Shown piece after piece: positions 45,401 through 54,336 of a stretch of DNA of 64,000 nt (position 1 is its first letter; the number at the start of each line of letters is the position of its first letter). Source of the DNA: Chloroflexi bacterium bin125 (GTDB taxonomy: Bacteria; Chloroflexota; Dehalococcoidia; Bin125); assembly GCA_002239025.1 (NCBI GenBank), contig MPNM01000012.1:38864-102863 (forward strand), written 5' to 3'. The notes under the pieces are model-generated. The model was not told where the DNA came from. It ran no database searches and saw only the letters and a list, made by a program, of their open reading frames with translations. The position numbers and the translations under genes are program-made.

Positions 45401-45791
45401 CCATCACATACAGCGCCTGGCCGGCGTCATCTGCCGGAACGTCCCCGCTACGTGAGTGCGCCGTGAGCATGTTGCGAGCGTCGGCGGCCTGCATCAGAAA
45501 CGACTGCGTCTGTTGGAAGTTTGGGAACACACCCTCGAACGTGGCCGGCCGCCTCGCGACGATCGCCGCGAAGTGGGTGGGATCGAGGTAGTCCTCGGGT
45601 TCCCGATCCGGATCCTTCTTCATGCTGCGACGGATGCCTTGTGCTGGCGGTCCCTTCAGCTCCTTGAGCACGCCGCGCTCGAGCCAGTGATCGCCAAGCT
45701 GCTCAGAGAGCAGTTCCTTGATCAGCCGGCGCATGGCGTCGGTGTAGAGCTTGAGGCCCTCGGCCAGGGCGGCGTAGTTACTCTGTGCCAT
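42447..45791 (-). CDS. DUF499 P-loop ATPase (BrxC/PglY-like; Hma ATPase)
   Basis: The natural start is ATG 45791 (MAQSNYAALAEGLKLYTDAM), giving 1114 aa; the frame runs further upstream but only inside the methyltransferase gene. Walker A is TPFGGGKTHALLTLYHII and Walker B SPCLILLDELVSYLVKLNFS. The N-terminal part resembles DUF499 and Swt1-like proteins (GDHWLERGVLKELKGPP). The start overlaps the upstream stop by 14 bases. DUF499 ATPases of BREX (BrxC/PglY) couple ATP hydrolysis to phage exclusion. Here it is the last gene of a three-gene operon. Confidence 0.92.
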   Translation of the reverse strand: MAQSNYAALAEGLKLYTDAMRRLIKELLSEQLGDHWLERGVLKELKGPPAQGIRRSMKKDPDREPEDYLDPTHFAAIVARRPATFEGVFPNFQQTQSFLMQAADARNMLTAHSRSGDVPADDAGQALYVMAQLIERARLPEAEEVEALRKRVLLIERESAAPPVIESSPPQSQQVSQATLPYWWQTCEPREGFRDPGHVDEGLFAATLGGVFAGAAREEYLDPARFLSQTYFTENLTLMLRDILSRLNGGPGVAVTEVQTPFGGGKTHALLTLYHIINSPQSADTIETVRAAMGGLGVPEGARVLVFDGQEAGADTPVTKEDFASVSTLWGELAYQAGCWSMVQDSDGRGNAPGNELFRQVLEAASPCLILLDELVSYLVKLNFSNTRRTKNLYHQTVQFLQETLQLAGNVPGVCVLISLPKSMQEFGGLDPRQLQNELAVLEDLQPRADRVISKRTPVNDEEIYRLTRRRLFQHVDVDAAKRVAREYREVYERTPASYDAAITSPDYLARMEDAYPLHPELLDVIYKKWSTASDFPRTRATLQLLASVVADQWRHRREAHMIQPAHVDLERERIRTRIVSAAGSGGGYDAVVAADIIGGDGHANREDARRGGDYESLHVSRGVATTLLMHSFGGLERSGSTSQELRLGSVAPNLGPEYVSEVLTSLDETLWYVHKEGDRLRFQTKPNIYRMIAQNASAQPRSTVEERLRAEVENVVGAQPGFRSLAWAATDDQIQDNPDPTIAVLSPRFAVGSPVGEESPSGSDRVEELWDRVGGGLRQWRNALVLVAPDQELWERAGDVVREVLAYEQVLSSNLENLSELEKKDLTSRAKDKSASLATSVVTAFRWVYFPDASGLAHASLAVPATANEKIAQRVVERLSSQDYGDPKVLSGMGAIYFNAKVASRLWKDESEPLDLSQALRRFPEWTYLPILPDRETTLRNCIREGIGSKLWAVAIGDPDAARYQQLIESPDEFDSLHVLFDGSASLVKGDMRDLIREELRTEEPQTEENTAGTARQVSESDPETDEPQQDPKIPPPSRRFRRVRLNVNNLAVAKTNNLQPYLFRVLQEQDAGAEIQLTIQVSSEAGIGEDVLERRIVEGFDQLGIAVEWAEE

Positions 45792-48615
45792 CGCCTTCGT
45801 CCATTCCGAGGCTGAGCTGCGGACCCGGAGCGGGAGCCTCCGTAGCTCGCACGGTAGCGCCCAGCAGCCCCAGAATGATGCGGCGGTCTTCGTCTCCCTC
45901 GGGTAGGCACGAGGCGACGGCCTGGCCGAGCGTGAGCAGCACGGCCCAACGAGACTCGCCCAGCGCCGCGCGGTACATGCCGAGCCGGTCACTCTGATTC
46001 TGTCCCCACAGCCACGCGGCGCACTGAAGCTGATCGATCAATGACAGGGTCATGCCGGACGATTCGCCGCCCAGGTCGTCGTCCTCACGGGCGCGCTCGG
46101 CAATGGTGCGCAGCTTGACCACCTTCTTGCTTCGCTGTTTCGCCGTCACGGCGATGGAATGATCGCGGGTGACATCATCGAGTCGAGTGCCGGTGGCAAG
46201 GCAGAGGGCGAGCGCTTCCCCGGCGTCTAGCGCAGCGCGGGAGTAGCTCCAAACCCAAGTCACGTACTGCCGCGTGAGCGAGTCGACCATGCCCAAGTCG
46301 GCGCCCTGCAGCACCTGCTCCAACGCCACCGCAGTCGATTCCCGGCGCACAATGTCTAGGAAATCGCGTACTGAGACCTCGGATCCGTCGGGATTGAGTA
46401 CCAGCGAATGGCGGCCGAAGACGGACAGCGCCGGGCCGATAGCAGAAATGAAGAAGTCTGCGCCGCGAATGCCCTGTCCCCAGAAGTACAGCAGCCGCTC
46501 GCGAGTAACCGGCCGCATCTCGTCCAGCACATCGCCGAGGAATGCTTCGGTCGGCTCTTCTCCCTGTTTGCGACAGACCATCCAGACCGATGTCTTGAGA
46601 CGTGCTTGACCTTGACCAGAGGTGCGAGTCTCCATTTCTGTATCGATTGGCCACGATGCATCCGGGACGAGTCCGGCAGCCAGCAGTCCCTCAATAAGGG
46701 TGCTCCATGCATCCGGATCGGTATGAGCGAAGACCACGCCAGTAAGGCCGCCCGGCTCAAGGGACTCGGCCATCGCGTTGAACGAGCTGCCCATCCCGTC
46801 CACATAGTGTCTGCGGGCAGCTTGTTGGCGCTCCAATCCGCTCAAGTCAGGATTGGCGTAGACGTTCATGACCGTCTGGTCCCGCTTTGGAGTGAGTGGG
46901 AGCGCCAACAGATCCGGGTGGAGATATCCGACGGACCGCTTGAGCCAAACGTAGAAGAAGTCAGATAAGTCCGCGTAATTGATTGAATCGTAGTAGGGCG
47001 GGTCGGTGACAATAGCAGCCACCTGTGCTGCAACCGCTTCCTTCGCGTCTCTCTGCGAGACAGCAGCAGGCCGACCTACTGGTGCGAGAGTTGATGCCAC
47101 CCATTCGAGCGCTCGTTCAAAGCTCCCGCTGGACTTGGACAGCGGATTGACTTCACAGAAGTCCCACACCATCGGCAGCGCCTGTCGGGTGAAGGTGTTG
47201 CCGACGCTTTCGCGGCTGTTGTCCAGCCGCGAAAGCGTCGAGTTATAGTCGGCCAGCTTATCGCACGCCAGTCCCAAAAGAGTTGCTACTGCTGCGGAGT
47301 AGTCGTCGCTAAGTCCTTGGGTCTGCATTTCACCATTTGCTTCGCCAACTAACTGAGCAAAAGTCGCAAGTGCCAAGAGTTGCCGCTCGTTGAAGAGCTC
47401 TCCCCACGTCATCATTCCGTAGGTGCGGACCTTGAGATTCTGAGGGTCAAATGTGATCGGCTCGTCCGGGACAATCGGCAAAACTGCGTCATCGTTGAGT
47501 TTCAAGGTCGATAGACGATTGCGAGCGGTCACAAAAACATCGGAATCTGTCTGTTTGAAAGGCCGGTAGTGCTTGCCTGGCACTCCCTCCTTGGTAAGAA
47601 CCACTGACGTGAGAACAGCAGAAGCCTTTCCTTCGACACATGCTTGTCGCACTTGGGCGACTTTAACAACTTGACCGCAGATCAGGCATCGAGCATCTCC
47701 CCTGGACGAAGTGGCAACTGCGGGATCACCACTCACCTCAACGCCCTCGACGATCCGAAAGTCGACGGTTCCCGCTTTGTGGTCTATCACTGGCTGTAGG
47801 GCGACTCTCTTCTTCGGCCTCCGAGCGAGCCAATACTGACGAATCAGCGGCATCTCTGACTCGCAACTCGGACAGGGAACCGTGCGGCTCCAGAGATAGA
47901 ACACGGGCACTCTGCCGTCCGGATCAGTCGGGTAGAACTCCGCCAGTTCTTCGCGCGCCCGTTTCAGGATCCACTGACCCCAGTAGCGCACGTCGGCCGC
48001 GAGTGGATTGCGCCGATACTCCGCCGCCCGCTCTTCCGCGGCGAGTCCTGGTTGTTCGAACTGCTGGTCAGCCTGCAGGATGTAGTCGGGCACTTCGCGG
48101 CTATCCGCCTGCCCAAACTTCTGCGGATACTCCAGCGTCGCCTTCAAAATCAGTACCGCGACCGGATTAAGGTCGCTGGCCTCGACTTCGCAGCCCAGTC
48201 GCAAGCCTTCAAGCGGGATCGCCCCGCCGCCGGCGAACGGATCGAGCAACTTGGGCGGCTTGCCGTCGTTGCAAGCGAGAATCCGTTCCCTCGCCCGCTT
48301 CAGAAGTTCGGCACCCGTCAGACCGCTGCCGCCATCCTCCGGGTCGCGGACGACCCGATCGGGGTGACGGACAGCGTCCCAGTTCGCAAGATCGGCTACC
48401 TCGCGCAGCAGTGCATCCCGCTCGGCGTCTGTGTCTGGATCATCAACGAGCGAGGCGTAGATGAATGCGCGGCAGGCAGCGAGCGGGCGTCGCGCCCACC
48501 AGATGTGCAAGGTGGAGATGTGCCCGTGCCGAATGCTCTTCTCGCGGCGAGAGTGGGCAGAAACCTCCTCCAACGGAAAGGCAACCTCAATCAGCCGCTT
48601 CCGCCGTTCGCTCAT
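45778..48615 (-). CDS. DUF1156 N6-adenine DNA methyltransferase (PglXI-like; Hma methylase)
   Basis: 945 aa. The N-terminus RKRLIEVAFPLEEVSAHSRR and HISTLHIWWARRPLAACRAF is the DUF1156 signature. SAM motif I is LLDPFAGGGAIPLEGLRLG and the acidic strand EVEASDLNPVAVLI; the catalytic motif is TDPPYYDSINYADLSDFFYV (DPPY), near residue 555. Two Cys pairs (CPSCES and CLICGQ) probably bind zinc. The start overlaps the helicase stop (ATGA). It probably modifies host DNA so that the helicase/ATPase spare it. Confidence 0.93.
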   Translation of the reverse strand: MSERRKRLIEVAFPLEEVSAHSRREKSIRHGHISTLHIWWARRPLAACRAFIYASLVDDPDTDAERDALLREVADLANWDAVRHPDRVVRDPEDGGSGLTGAELLKRARERILACNDGKPPKLLDPFAGGGAIPLEGLRLGCEVEASDLNPVAVLILKATLEYPQKFGQADSREVPDYILQADQQFEQPGLAAEERAAEYRRNPLAADVRYWGQWILKRAREELAEFYPTDPDGRVPVFYLWSRTVPCPSCESEMPLIRQYWLARRPKKRVALQPVIDHKAGTVDFRIVEGVEVSGDPAVATSSRGDARCLICGQVVKVAQVRQACVEGKASAVLTSVVLTKEGVPGKHYRPFKQTDSDVFVTARNRLSTLKLNDDAVLPIVPDEPITFDPQNLKVRTYGMMTWGELFNERQLLALATFAQLVGEANGEMQTQGLSDDYSAAVATLLGLACDKLADYNSTLSRLDNSRESVGNTFTRQALPMVWDFCEVNPLSKSSGSFERALEWVASTLAPVGRPAAVSQRDAKEAVAAQVAAIVTDPPYYDSINYADLSDFFYVWLKRSVGYLHPDLLALPLTPKRDQTVMNVYANPDLSGLERQQAARRHYVDGMGSSFNAMAESLEPGGLTGVVFAHTDPDAWSTLIEGLLAAGLVPDASWPIDTEMETRTSGQGQARLKTSVWMVCRKQGEEPTEAFLGDVLDEMRPVTRERLLYFWGQGIRGADFFISAIGPALSVFGRHSLVLNPDGSEVSVRDFLDIVRRESTAVALEQVLQGADLGMVDSLTRQYVTWVWSYSRAALDAGEALALCLATGTRLDDVTRDHSIAVTAKQRSKKVVKLRTIAERAREDDDLGGESSGMTLSLIDQLQCAAWLWGQNQSDRLGMYRAALGESRWAVLLTLGQAVASCLPEGDEDRRIILGLLGATVRATEAPAPGPQLSLGMDEGDGTE

Positions 48616-51600
48616 GGCAACTGCTCCGGTTTGCTGACTGATTCGGCGACAGCTCGCAGGCTAGCGGCCATGATCCGATACTCCGTCACCCGCTCGACCG
48701 CCTCGACGCCCTTGCCGACCGGGTCCTGGACGATTCGCAGCACTGGTTCGGTCAATGCGTGGTCGACCTCGTAGATGAAAAACTCCTCGCCCATGCGATG
48801 GGCCAACTGCCACTCGGTGTAGTAAAGCGTGACGTCGCCGCTGGCAGCATGGCCCTTGACCTCGATGTAGCGCACGCTCCCATTGGGCGCGGTGCTTCTG
48901 ATGTCGCAACCAACGCCGGTCTTGGAGACATCGACCGGAGTTCGTCCGTTGGCGCGTTCATAGTCCTCCGCCACTCTCATGGCGGCCATCTCGACATCGG
49001 TGTTGTCGCCGCCTCCGCCTTCCTCCATCACCTTGGGTACCGGGCCGGGGATCACCGCAGCGACGCCCACGATTCGCGGCGTCTGAACGGCGGTCACCTT
49101 GCGGCGTTGCAAGGTCTGCCGACGGCTGCGGAAGCCGGCGGTCAGGTTGTCAATCTGTTCGTTCGTCGTGCGGATCGCGATGCCCATGTCCTTGCCGCTC
49201 GCTTGCTCCTCGTGCTGGCGATCCAACTGCTGCTGCAGCGATGCGAGATTGTCGTTGACGGAGCGTTGGAGCGCTTCTTCAACGATGGTCGCCCGCCGCT
49301 CTTGCTCGTGCGTGACCTCATCCAGGTAGTCACTCGTGTAGGCGTCAACGGCCTGTGCAATGGCCGCGTCGTCCTCAGCGCCAGAGCGAAGCCCCTCCGG
49401 AACCGAAGGCGCCACATCCGCAGGCGGAAGATCGAGCAGGACGCCGGGCGTTACAGGTTCGAAGGCATTTCCGCGTTGGCGCAGAGCGAGCAATCGACGG
49501 TGAACCTCCTCGTTCTCCCCATTGACGACGGCGGCTTCCAATAGCCAGACGAGATACGGCTCGCGCGCGTCCTTGTCAATGAAGACCGTGCCCGATGCCA
49601 GCGCAGGCCGACCCTGGTCGAGGATGCGGTTGAGCACCGTGTCGAACAGCGGGTGACCCGGGGCGGCGAACTCGGCGGGCGGCTCCCGCCGCAAGCGATC
49701 CTTGTTGAACGTGATGATCCGCCCATCCTCCCCGAACTCTCCGGTGTTCGCCGAACGCACTTGCCGGCGAATCTCGGCCGGTACGTGGTCGAGGCGCCAG
49801 TCGCGGTCGTCGCCCCGCGCAATGCGCCCACCGAGGTAGCGCAGGCCGTCAACGAAGAACCGCTCGACGAACTCGGGAGTGAGTCGCCGCTCCTTTGAGT
49901 CTCGACCTTCGACAAGCAGAGAACTCGTGTCGATGAAGTCCGTGGCCAGCGCGTCGCTCATCGTTTCGCGCACGGCGCTGACCGCGGCGGGGTTTTCGAT
50001 CACATCGAGCTCCGCGAGGATCTCGTCCATTGAGCGGCGACTGGTGATCGCCTCGCGGATCAGGGAATCGAGCCGAATCTGCCCGGCCTCGAAGATGCTC
50101 GCCACCACGTCGTAGACGTGGTCCGGGCCGAGCGCATCCTTCATCCGCTCCAGCTTGTCCAGCAGCCGCTGCATCACCGCACCCTCGCGGGTATCCGCCG
50201 CGACGAGATTGATCACGTTGACCTCGAACTCCTGCCCATAGCGGTGAATCCGGCCCATGCGCTGTTCCAGGCGGTTCGGATTCCAGGGCAGGTCCCAGTT
50301 GATCATGACCTTGCAGAACTGGAGGTTGATGCCCTCGCCGGCAGCCTCAGTGGCGACCATGAACTGAGCCGGCCCGCGGAATTCCTTCTCCGCAGCGATC
50401 CGGTCGGCGAGTTTCATTCTGCCGTGGATGTTGCAGACCTGGTAGCCGCGCTCACGCAGCTTGCCGGTCAAGTACCGGAGCGTGTCCGTGTGCTCGGTGA
50501 AGATGAGGATCTTCTCATTGCGGTCCGTGACGGTCTGGTCGGCGATGGCGCGTTCAAGCTCGATTAGTTTGCGCTCCGGCCCCTTGCGGCGCGTTGACTC
50601 CGCCAGCGCGATCAGATCCCCCAGTTGCGCAATCTCGTCGCGAAGCTCGTCCGGCGTCCTCGCCGTGGATGCCCCAGAGAGAGCAGATTCGTCCTCCGAC
50701 GTGAGTTCGTCGAGCTCGTCATCGTCCGGGTCATAGCCAACGGCGGCCGCGCGCTGAGCGACACGGCCGGCTCGATTGGCTTCCTCCAGCTCCTCAGTCA
50801 GCCGGTCGCGCCTGCGTTCAAGACTTCGCGTCATGGCGTAGAAGGACGAGGCGAGCCGTCTCTGGAGAACGATGAGCGCGAGCGTGACGTTCCGGCGTTG
50901 CGTCTGCTCAACTTGTTCCGCCTTGGCCAGTCCCGTGGCCACGTACTTCGTCACGGCGTCGTAGAGCTCCCGTTCATGCGCTTGAAGCTCATACGCCATC
51001 GTGCGGACGTGGCGCGGCAGGAAAAGTGGCCTGCCGTCAAAATGCTTCATCGCCTCTTTGGTCCGGCGCAAGAAGTAGGGCGACTGATCCAGGCCAAGCG
51101 CGCTCTCAACTCCTGCCTGAGAGGCGAACGCTTTGTCGTCCAATAGAGACAGCAGCAGGCGGAAGTTCTCCGGGTCGCCCTTGTGCGGAGTGGCCGTCAT
51201 CAGCAGCAGATGCTTGGTGCGGGTGGCAAGTTCCTCGGCTAGCCGATAACGCTTGGTCTTGTCGATCTTGCCGCGAACGCCGTATCGAAAAGCGGAGAGC
51301 TTATGCGCCTCATCGAAGATGACAATGTCCCACCGAGACTGCTCGATGCCGGGTAGGATGTGGTCTTGAATCGCCAGATCGACCGACGCGACGACGCGAT
51401 CGTTCTCGGCCCAGACATTCTGTCCGAATCCACTAGAAACGGATTCGCCGGTGATCAGCTCGAATCGTTCGCGAAACCGCTCCCACATCTCCCTGCGCCA
51501 TTGGTCCGTCAAGGCTTTCGGGCACAGCACGAGCACCCGAGTAACGTCACCCCGTTGCACCAACTCGCGCAGGAGTAGACCGGCCATGATCGTCTTGCCG

Positions 51601-51995
51601 GCGCCAGGATCATCGGCCAGAAGGAAGCGGATGCGCGGCAACGGAAGGAGATGTTTGTAGACCGCGTCGAGCTGATGCGGCAGCGGGTCGACCTGCGAAA
51701 CAGAGACGGCGAACTGAGGATCGAAGGCGTGCGCGAGATGCGTCCGCAGCGCCTCCACCGCGAGACGGAACAGCTTCGGCTCAGCGTCGAACGAATGTCG
51801 CCCCGACGAAACCTCGTTCACCTGATGCTCGAACTGATCCAGCGGAATCGTGCGAGGATAGTGATTCCCCGTCTCCGTGCCAATCGCGTCGATCATCACC
51901 GACGCGCCGCGAACGTCGGCGACCAGCACCTTGACCGGCTCCGGCCAGAATGGGCCTTCAATGACCGCGCCGTAGGGCAAATGGCTGCTTTGCAT
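48612..51995 (-). CDS. SNF2-type helicase with C-terminal DUF3883 domain (Hma / BrxHII-like)
   Basis: I take ATG 51995 (MQSSHLPYGAVIEGPFWPEP), 1127 aa; the frame is open to 52142 but those 49 residues look unlike the family, and no clear ribosome site decides. Walker A is LADDPGAGKTIMAGLLLREL, DEAH box VIFDEAHKLSAF, motif VI RLEQRMGRIHRYGQEF. The C-terminal DUF3883 block reads VSKTGVGCDIRSTA then RYIEVKGHAASGDVTLYYTE, with an Asp...Glu-x-Lys arrangement like PD-(D/E)XK nucleases, so it may bind or cut DNA. First gene of the operon. Confidence 0.92.
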   Translation of the reverse strand: MQSSHLPYGAVIEGPFWPEPVKVLVADVRGASVMIDAIGTETGNHYPRTIPLDQFEHQVNEVSSGRHSFDAEPKLFRLAVEALRTHLAHAFDPQFAVSVSQVDPLPHQLDAVYKHLLPLPRIRFLLADDPGAGKTIMAGLLLRELVQRGDVTRVLVLCPKALTDQWRREMWERFRERFELITGESVSSGFGQNVWAENDRVVASVDLAIQDHILPGIEQSRWDIVIFDEAHKLSAFRYGVRGKIDKTKRYRLAEELATRTKHLLLMTATPHKGDPENFRLLLSLLDDKAFASQAGVESALGLDQSPYFLRRTKEAMKHFDGRPLFLPRHVRTMAYELQAHERELYDAVTKYVATGLAKAEQVEQTQRRNVTLALIVLQRRLASSFYAMTRSLERRRDRLTEELEEANRAGRVAQRAAAVGYDPDDDELDELTSEDESALSGASTARTPDELRDEIAQLGDLIALAESTRRKGPERKLIELERAIADQTVTDRNEKILIFTEHTDTLRYLTGKLRERGYQVCNIHGRMKLADRIAAEKEFRGPAQFMVATEAAGEGINLQFCKVMINWDLPWNPNRLEQRMGRIHRYGQEFEVNVINLVAADTREGAVMQRLLDKLERMKDALGPDHVYDVVASIFEAGQIRLDSLIREAITSRRSMDEILAELDVIENPAAVSAVRETMSDALATDFIDTSSLLVEGRDSKERRLTPEFVERFFVDGLRYLGGRIARGDDRDWRLDHVPAEIRRQVRSANTGEFGEDGRIITFNKDRLRREPPAEFAAPGHPLFDTVLNRILDQGRPALASGTVFIDKDAREPYLVWLLEAAVVNGENEEVHRRLLALRQRGNAFEPVTPGVLLDLPPADVAPSVPEGLRSGAEDDAAIAQAVDAYTSDYLDEVTHEQERRATIVEEALQRSVNDNLASLQQQLDRQHEEQASGKDMGIAIRTTNEQIDNLTAGFRSRRQTLQRRKVTAVQTPRIVGVAAVIPGPVPKVMEEGGGGDNTDVEMAAMRVAEDYERANGRTPVDVSKTGVGCDIRSTAPNGSVRYIEVKGHAASGDVTLYYTEWQLAHRMGEEFFIYEVDHALTEPVLRIVQDPVGKGVEAVERVTEYRIMAASLRAVAESVSKPEQLP

Positions 51996-52267
51996 CGAGT
52001 GTGAGGCCTGTCGTCTTTGTCCAGCAACCACGGTAGCCCTCGGCGCCAAGTGGAGGCTGAGATCTGCTCGCTTTCTTGGATCATCGCCTGAGAGGCCCGC
52101 GCGCTCAAGATTCGTTCGATCGGGCTGACAGATGTCCAACACCGTGGCATCTGAACGATTCAGACCGCCGCTTGCTCCTCTATCAGCGATCGGCCGGTGC
52201 CCAGGCTTCGCCGCAGCCTGCGGTCAACACACATAGTGCCGGGAGCTACAACTCTGGTTCGTTTCGA

Positions 52268-52957
52268 CTATCCGACCCTCAGCCCTAGCACCGCGAGCGC
52301 GCGAGTCACGTCGGGATCGTCGGGCTCGAGCGGTTCGACATCGAGCGAGCGTAATGGCCAAGACGAGCCCGGGGCCGGCTCGAAGATTGCCCAGTTGGAC
52401 GTTCGGTCGTCGAGGCGCGACTGGTAGCGGATGCCTGCGAGGGATTGGTCCTCGGCGGTCGTGCACTCGTAGACGAGCCGTGAAACATCCTGGGTGAAGC
52501 CGCGAGGAGCGGTGATGCGAATAGCGGCTGCGTCGATATCTGCCAGTCCGTAGTGGATCGCTCTAGCCGCGAGACGGAAACGCACGAGCGATAAGGAAGC
52601 CGCGGCGCCGATGTCGGCGAAGGTTCCAACAAGTTCAGCGACGCCTATCAGCCGATGCTCGAACCACTCGCGCGGAACAGTTCCAGCTTCTATGGAGTCA
52701 GATTCGCCGTCGATTTCGCGCAGGCCCGCGACGAGGGCGAGGTCTGGCCGGAACGGCGCGAGCATCTCGATCAGAGCGCCGAAGCGGGTCGAACTGGCGT
52801 AGAGGACGCGGTATGACCCATCTGGATCGTCCCAGCGATTGCCAAAGGTTCCGTCGAGACCAGCCTGACTCCAGTCAGGCCAAGCCCACGGCTCCGGAGC
52901 GCGCGCGATGCGGAATACCGGCCCCTCGGCGATCACAGTCTCCAGATCGCAACTCAT
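52268..52957 (-). CDS. RES-domain toxin (NAD+-degrading family)
   Basis: 229 aa. N-terminal VFRIARAPEPWAWPDW, then GNRWDDPDGSYRVLYASST and RFGALIEMLAPF are the RES blocks, with Arg, Tyr and Glu residues of the predicted active site; the C-terminal SRLVYECTTAEDQSLAGIRY follows. RES toxins such as MbcT deplete NAD+ by phosphorolysis. The start overlaps the antitoxin stop (ATGA), the usual antitoxin-first order. It lies 270 bases upstream of the helicase/methylase/ATPase operon on the same strand. Confidence 0.9.
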   Translation of the reverse strand: MSCDLETVIAEGPVFRIARAPEPWAWPDWSQAGLDGTFGNRWDDPDGSYRVLYASSTRFGALIEMLAPFRPDLALVAGLREIDGESDSIEAGTVPREWFEHRLIGVAELVGTFADIGAAASLSLVRFRLAARAIHYGLADIDAAAIRITAPRGFTQDVSRLVYECTTAEDQSLAGIRYQSRLDDRTSNWAIFEPAPGSSWPLRSLDVEPLEPDDPDVTRALAVLGLRVG

Positions 52958-53346
52958 CCTCCAGCCAGGAAGGCGCGCGCCGCGCCGATGACCTCAGGGC
53001 CTACTTCGTCGATATCGCCCTCACGGAGAAGGCGCAGCGGCGAGCGATCACCGAGTTGTGGATTCAAGCCCTGGAACCAAGCCTGTGCGACAGCGGCAGA
53101 GTCAGCATCGGCGATGGGCGCAGCGGCCTGCAGTGCGGTGCGTAGCCGCCGCTGCACGTCGGCGTTCGGTTTGCGGGACCCATCTGCCCACTGGTTGACA
53201 GCGCGCGTCTCCTTGACCGATCCCAAGTAAGCACAGAGTTGGGCGCCGAGAATCTCGCGCACTTCTCGGGTCACTTCGGGGACCGTGGAGCGAGTAGCGA
53301 GCACATGCGCTTCGTAGTCCGGGCGGGAAACAGAAGTCGTTACCAC
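52954..53346 (-). CDS. Xre/MbcA/ParS-type antitoxin of the RES toxin
   Basis: AGGAGG with a six-base spacer selects GTG 53346 (VVTTSVSRPDYEAH), 130 aa; an ATG lies at 53391 but before the ribosome site. The N-terminal half holds an HTH-like region (LCAYLGSVKETRAVNQWADG, SRKPNADVQRRLRTALQAA), and the C-terminal half the toxin-binding part, AQAWFQGLNPQLGDRSPLRL. It probably represses its own promoter; GGTATATTCTGC at about 53363-53374 is a -10 candidate. Confidence 0.85.
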   Translation of the reverse strand: MVTTSVSRPDYEAHVLATRSTVPEVTREVREILGAQLCAYLGSVKETRAVNQWADGSRKPNADVQRRLRTALQAAAPIADADSAAVAQAWFQGLNPQLGDRSPLRLLREGDIDEVGPEVIGAARAFLAGG

Positions 53347-53352
53347 CAGGCA

Positions 53353-53358
53353 CCTCCT
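53353..53358 (-). promoter_or_regulatory. Ribosome binding site that fixes the antitoxin start
   Basis: AGGAGG (minus strand), six bases before GTG 53346. It rules out the in-frame ATG at 53391. Confidence 0.8.
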
Positions 53359-53391
53359 ATGTGATGCAGAATATACCACCTTGAATCCCAC

Positions 53392-53979
53392 TTCAGATCA
53401 CAGAGAGATCACGCACCAGCAATGCTTCTTGTAGAGCCCTGCGGAACCCGCGTACGCTCTGCAGGAAGCACCGTTTCCTGGAGAGTCCAGGGCCTCTGGA
53501 GTGAGAACCGGCCACCCGCGAGAGACCCTCATCCACACCGCCGTCCGGCTCAGGCAGACCCCTCCGACAGCAGCAGCCTGCCGACCCTGACAGAGCGGGG
53601 GGTGCTGGGCCCGTCCTGGCGCCTGCCGCCGGTGGACATGGATGTCCCGTGGTTGTCCCACGTCCCATTCCTGTCAAGCCCTCTGAGCGCAATCGTGGGG
53701 TAGTTTTGCAAAACGAGGGCTAGCGTCGGCAGTGACGCCTAGACACGCTGAGCGGCGCAATATGAGACCCGGTGCTCGTTATGGGCCGGAAATCTTCGCA
53801 TCCAGCCCGATTCAGGCACGGCAGATCATTACCCGGGCGACTTTCTGAAGCCGAATACGCCGTGTTGAACCTAGTAGAAGCGTCTTAGTGGTGGACGGGG
53901 TAGACTAGGAGACCGGACTCATCATGCCCGTCGAGACCGTCCAAACTCCGTGATCGCAGCCCTCGCTCTCTCCCTCCGA
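53392..53979. other. Low-coding stretch after the toxin-antitoxin pair
   Basis: Short overlapping frames on both strands, none with a motif or ribosome site. Gene orientation and type change here, so it may mark the right edge of the defence island. Confidence 0.45.
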
Positions 53980-54336
53980 CTAACGGCTTGCCACCCCCGC
54001 CACGTTGTCCAAGGCATCCGCGAGCTTCCGCAACACCGGCCTCAGGCCGAATGGGCCAGCGCCAATCAATGGATGGGGTGGGTCGCCCACGAAGTGGATT
54101 GTGCTTTCGCAAGCCAGCCTGATTGTGAAGATCAAATCTTGCCCCTCACCAATCAGCTCTGGGATACGGGATGTTGACAGGAATTCGCCAAGCGGCGCAG
54201 CGTCCGCCTCGGCCTTCAGCTGTTTGATTGCCACCATGAAATCTTTCGACCATTCGGGCCCAATGTCCGGTCGCTCGGCCAATTCCCTCAGTTGGTCGCC
54301 TGTGATTCCAAACGCAAATTCCACATCTGATGCCAT
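53980..54336 (-). CDS. Hypothetical protein, 118 aa
   Basis: GGGAG with a short spacer precedes ATG 54336. The product is soluble and acidic, with N-terminal EFAFGITGDQLRELAERPD and a C-terminal stretch HPLIGAGPFGLRPVLRKLAD. I do not recognise a family. The composition and the ribosome site make a real gene likely. Confidence 0.6.
   Translation of the reverse strand: MASDVEFAFGITGDQLRELAERPDIGPEWSKDFMVAIKQLKAEADAAPLGEFLSTSRIPELIGEGQDLIFTIRLACESTIHFVGDPPHPLIGAGPFGLRPVLRKLADALDNVAGVASR

Noticed and set aside
45791..45992. N-terminal extension of the DUF499 protein to 45992
   Set aside because: The extra 67 residues lie inside the methyltransferase gene in another frame and look unnatural (Arg/Ser/Ala-rich). 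ATG 45791 starts the family sequence.
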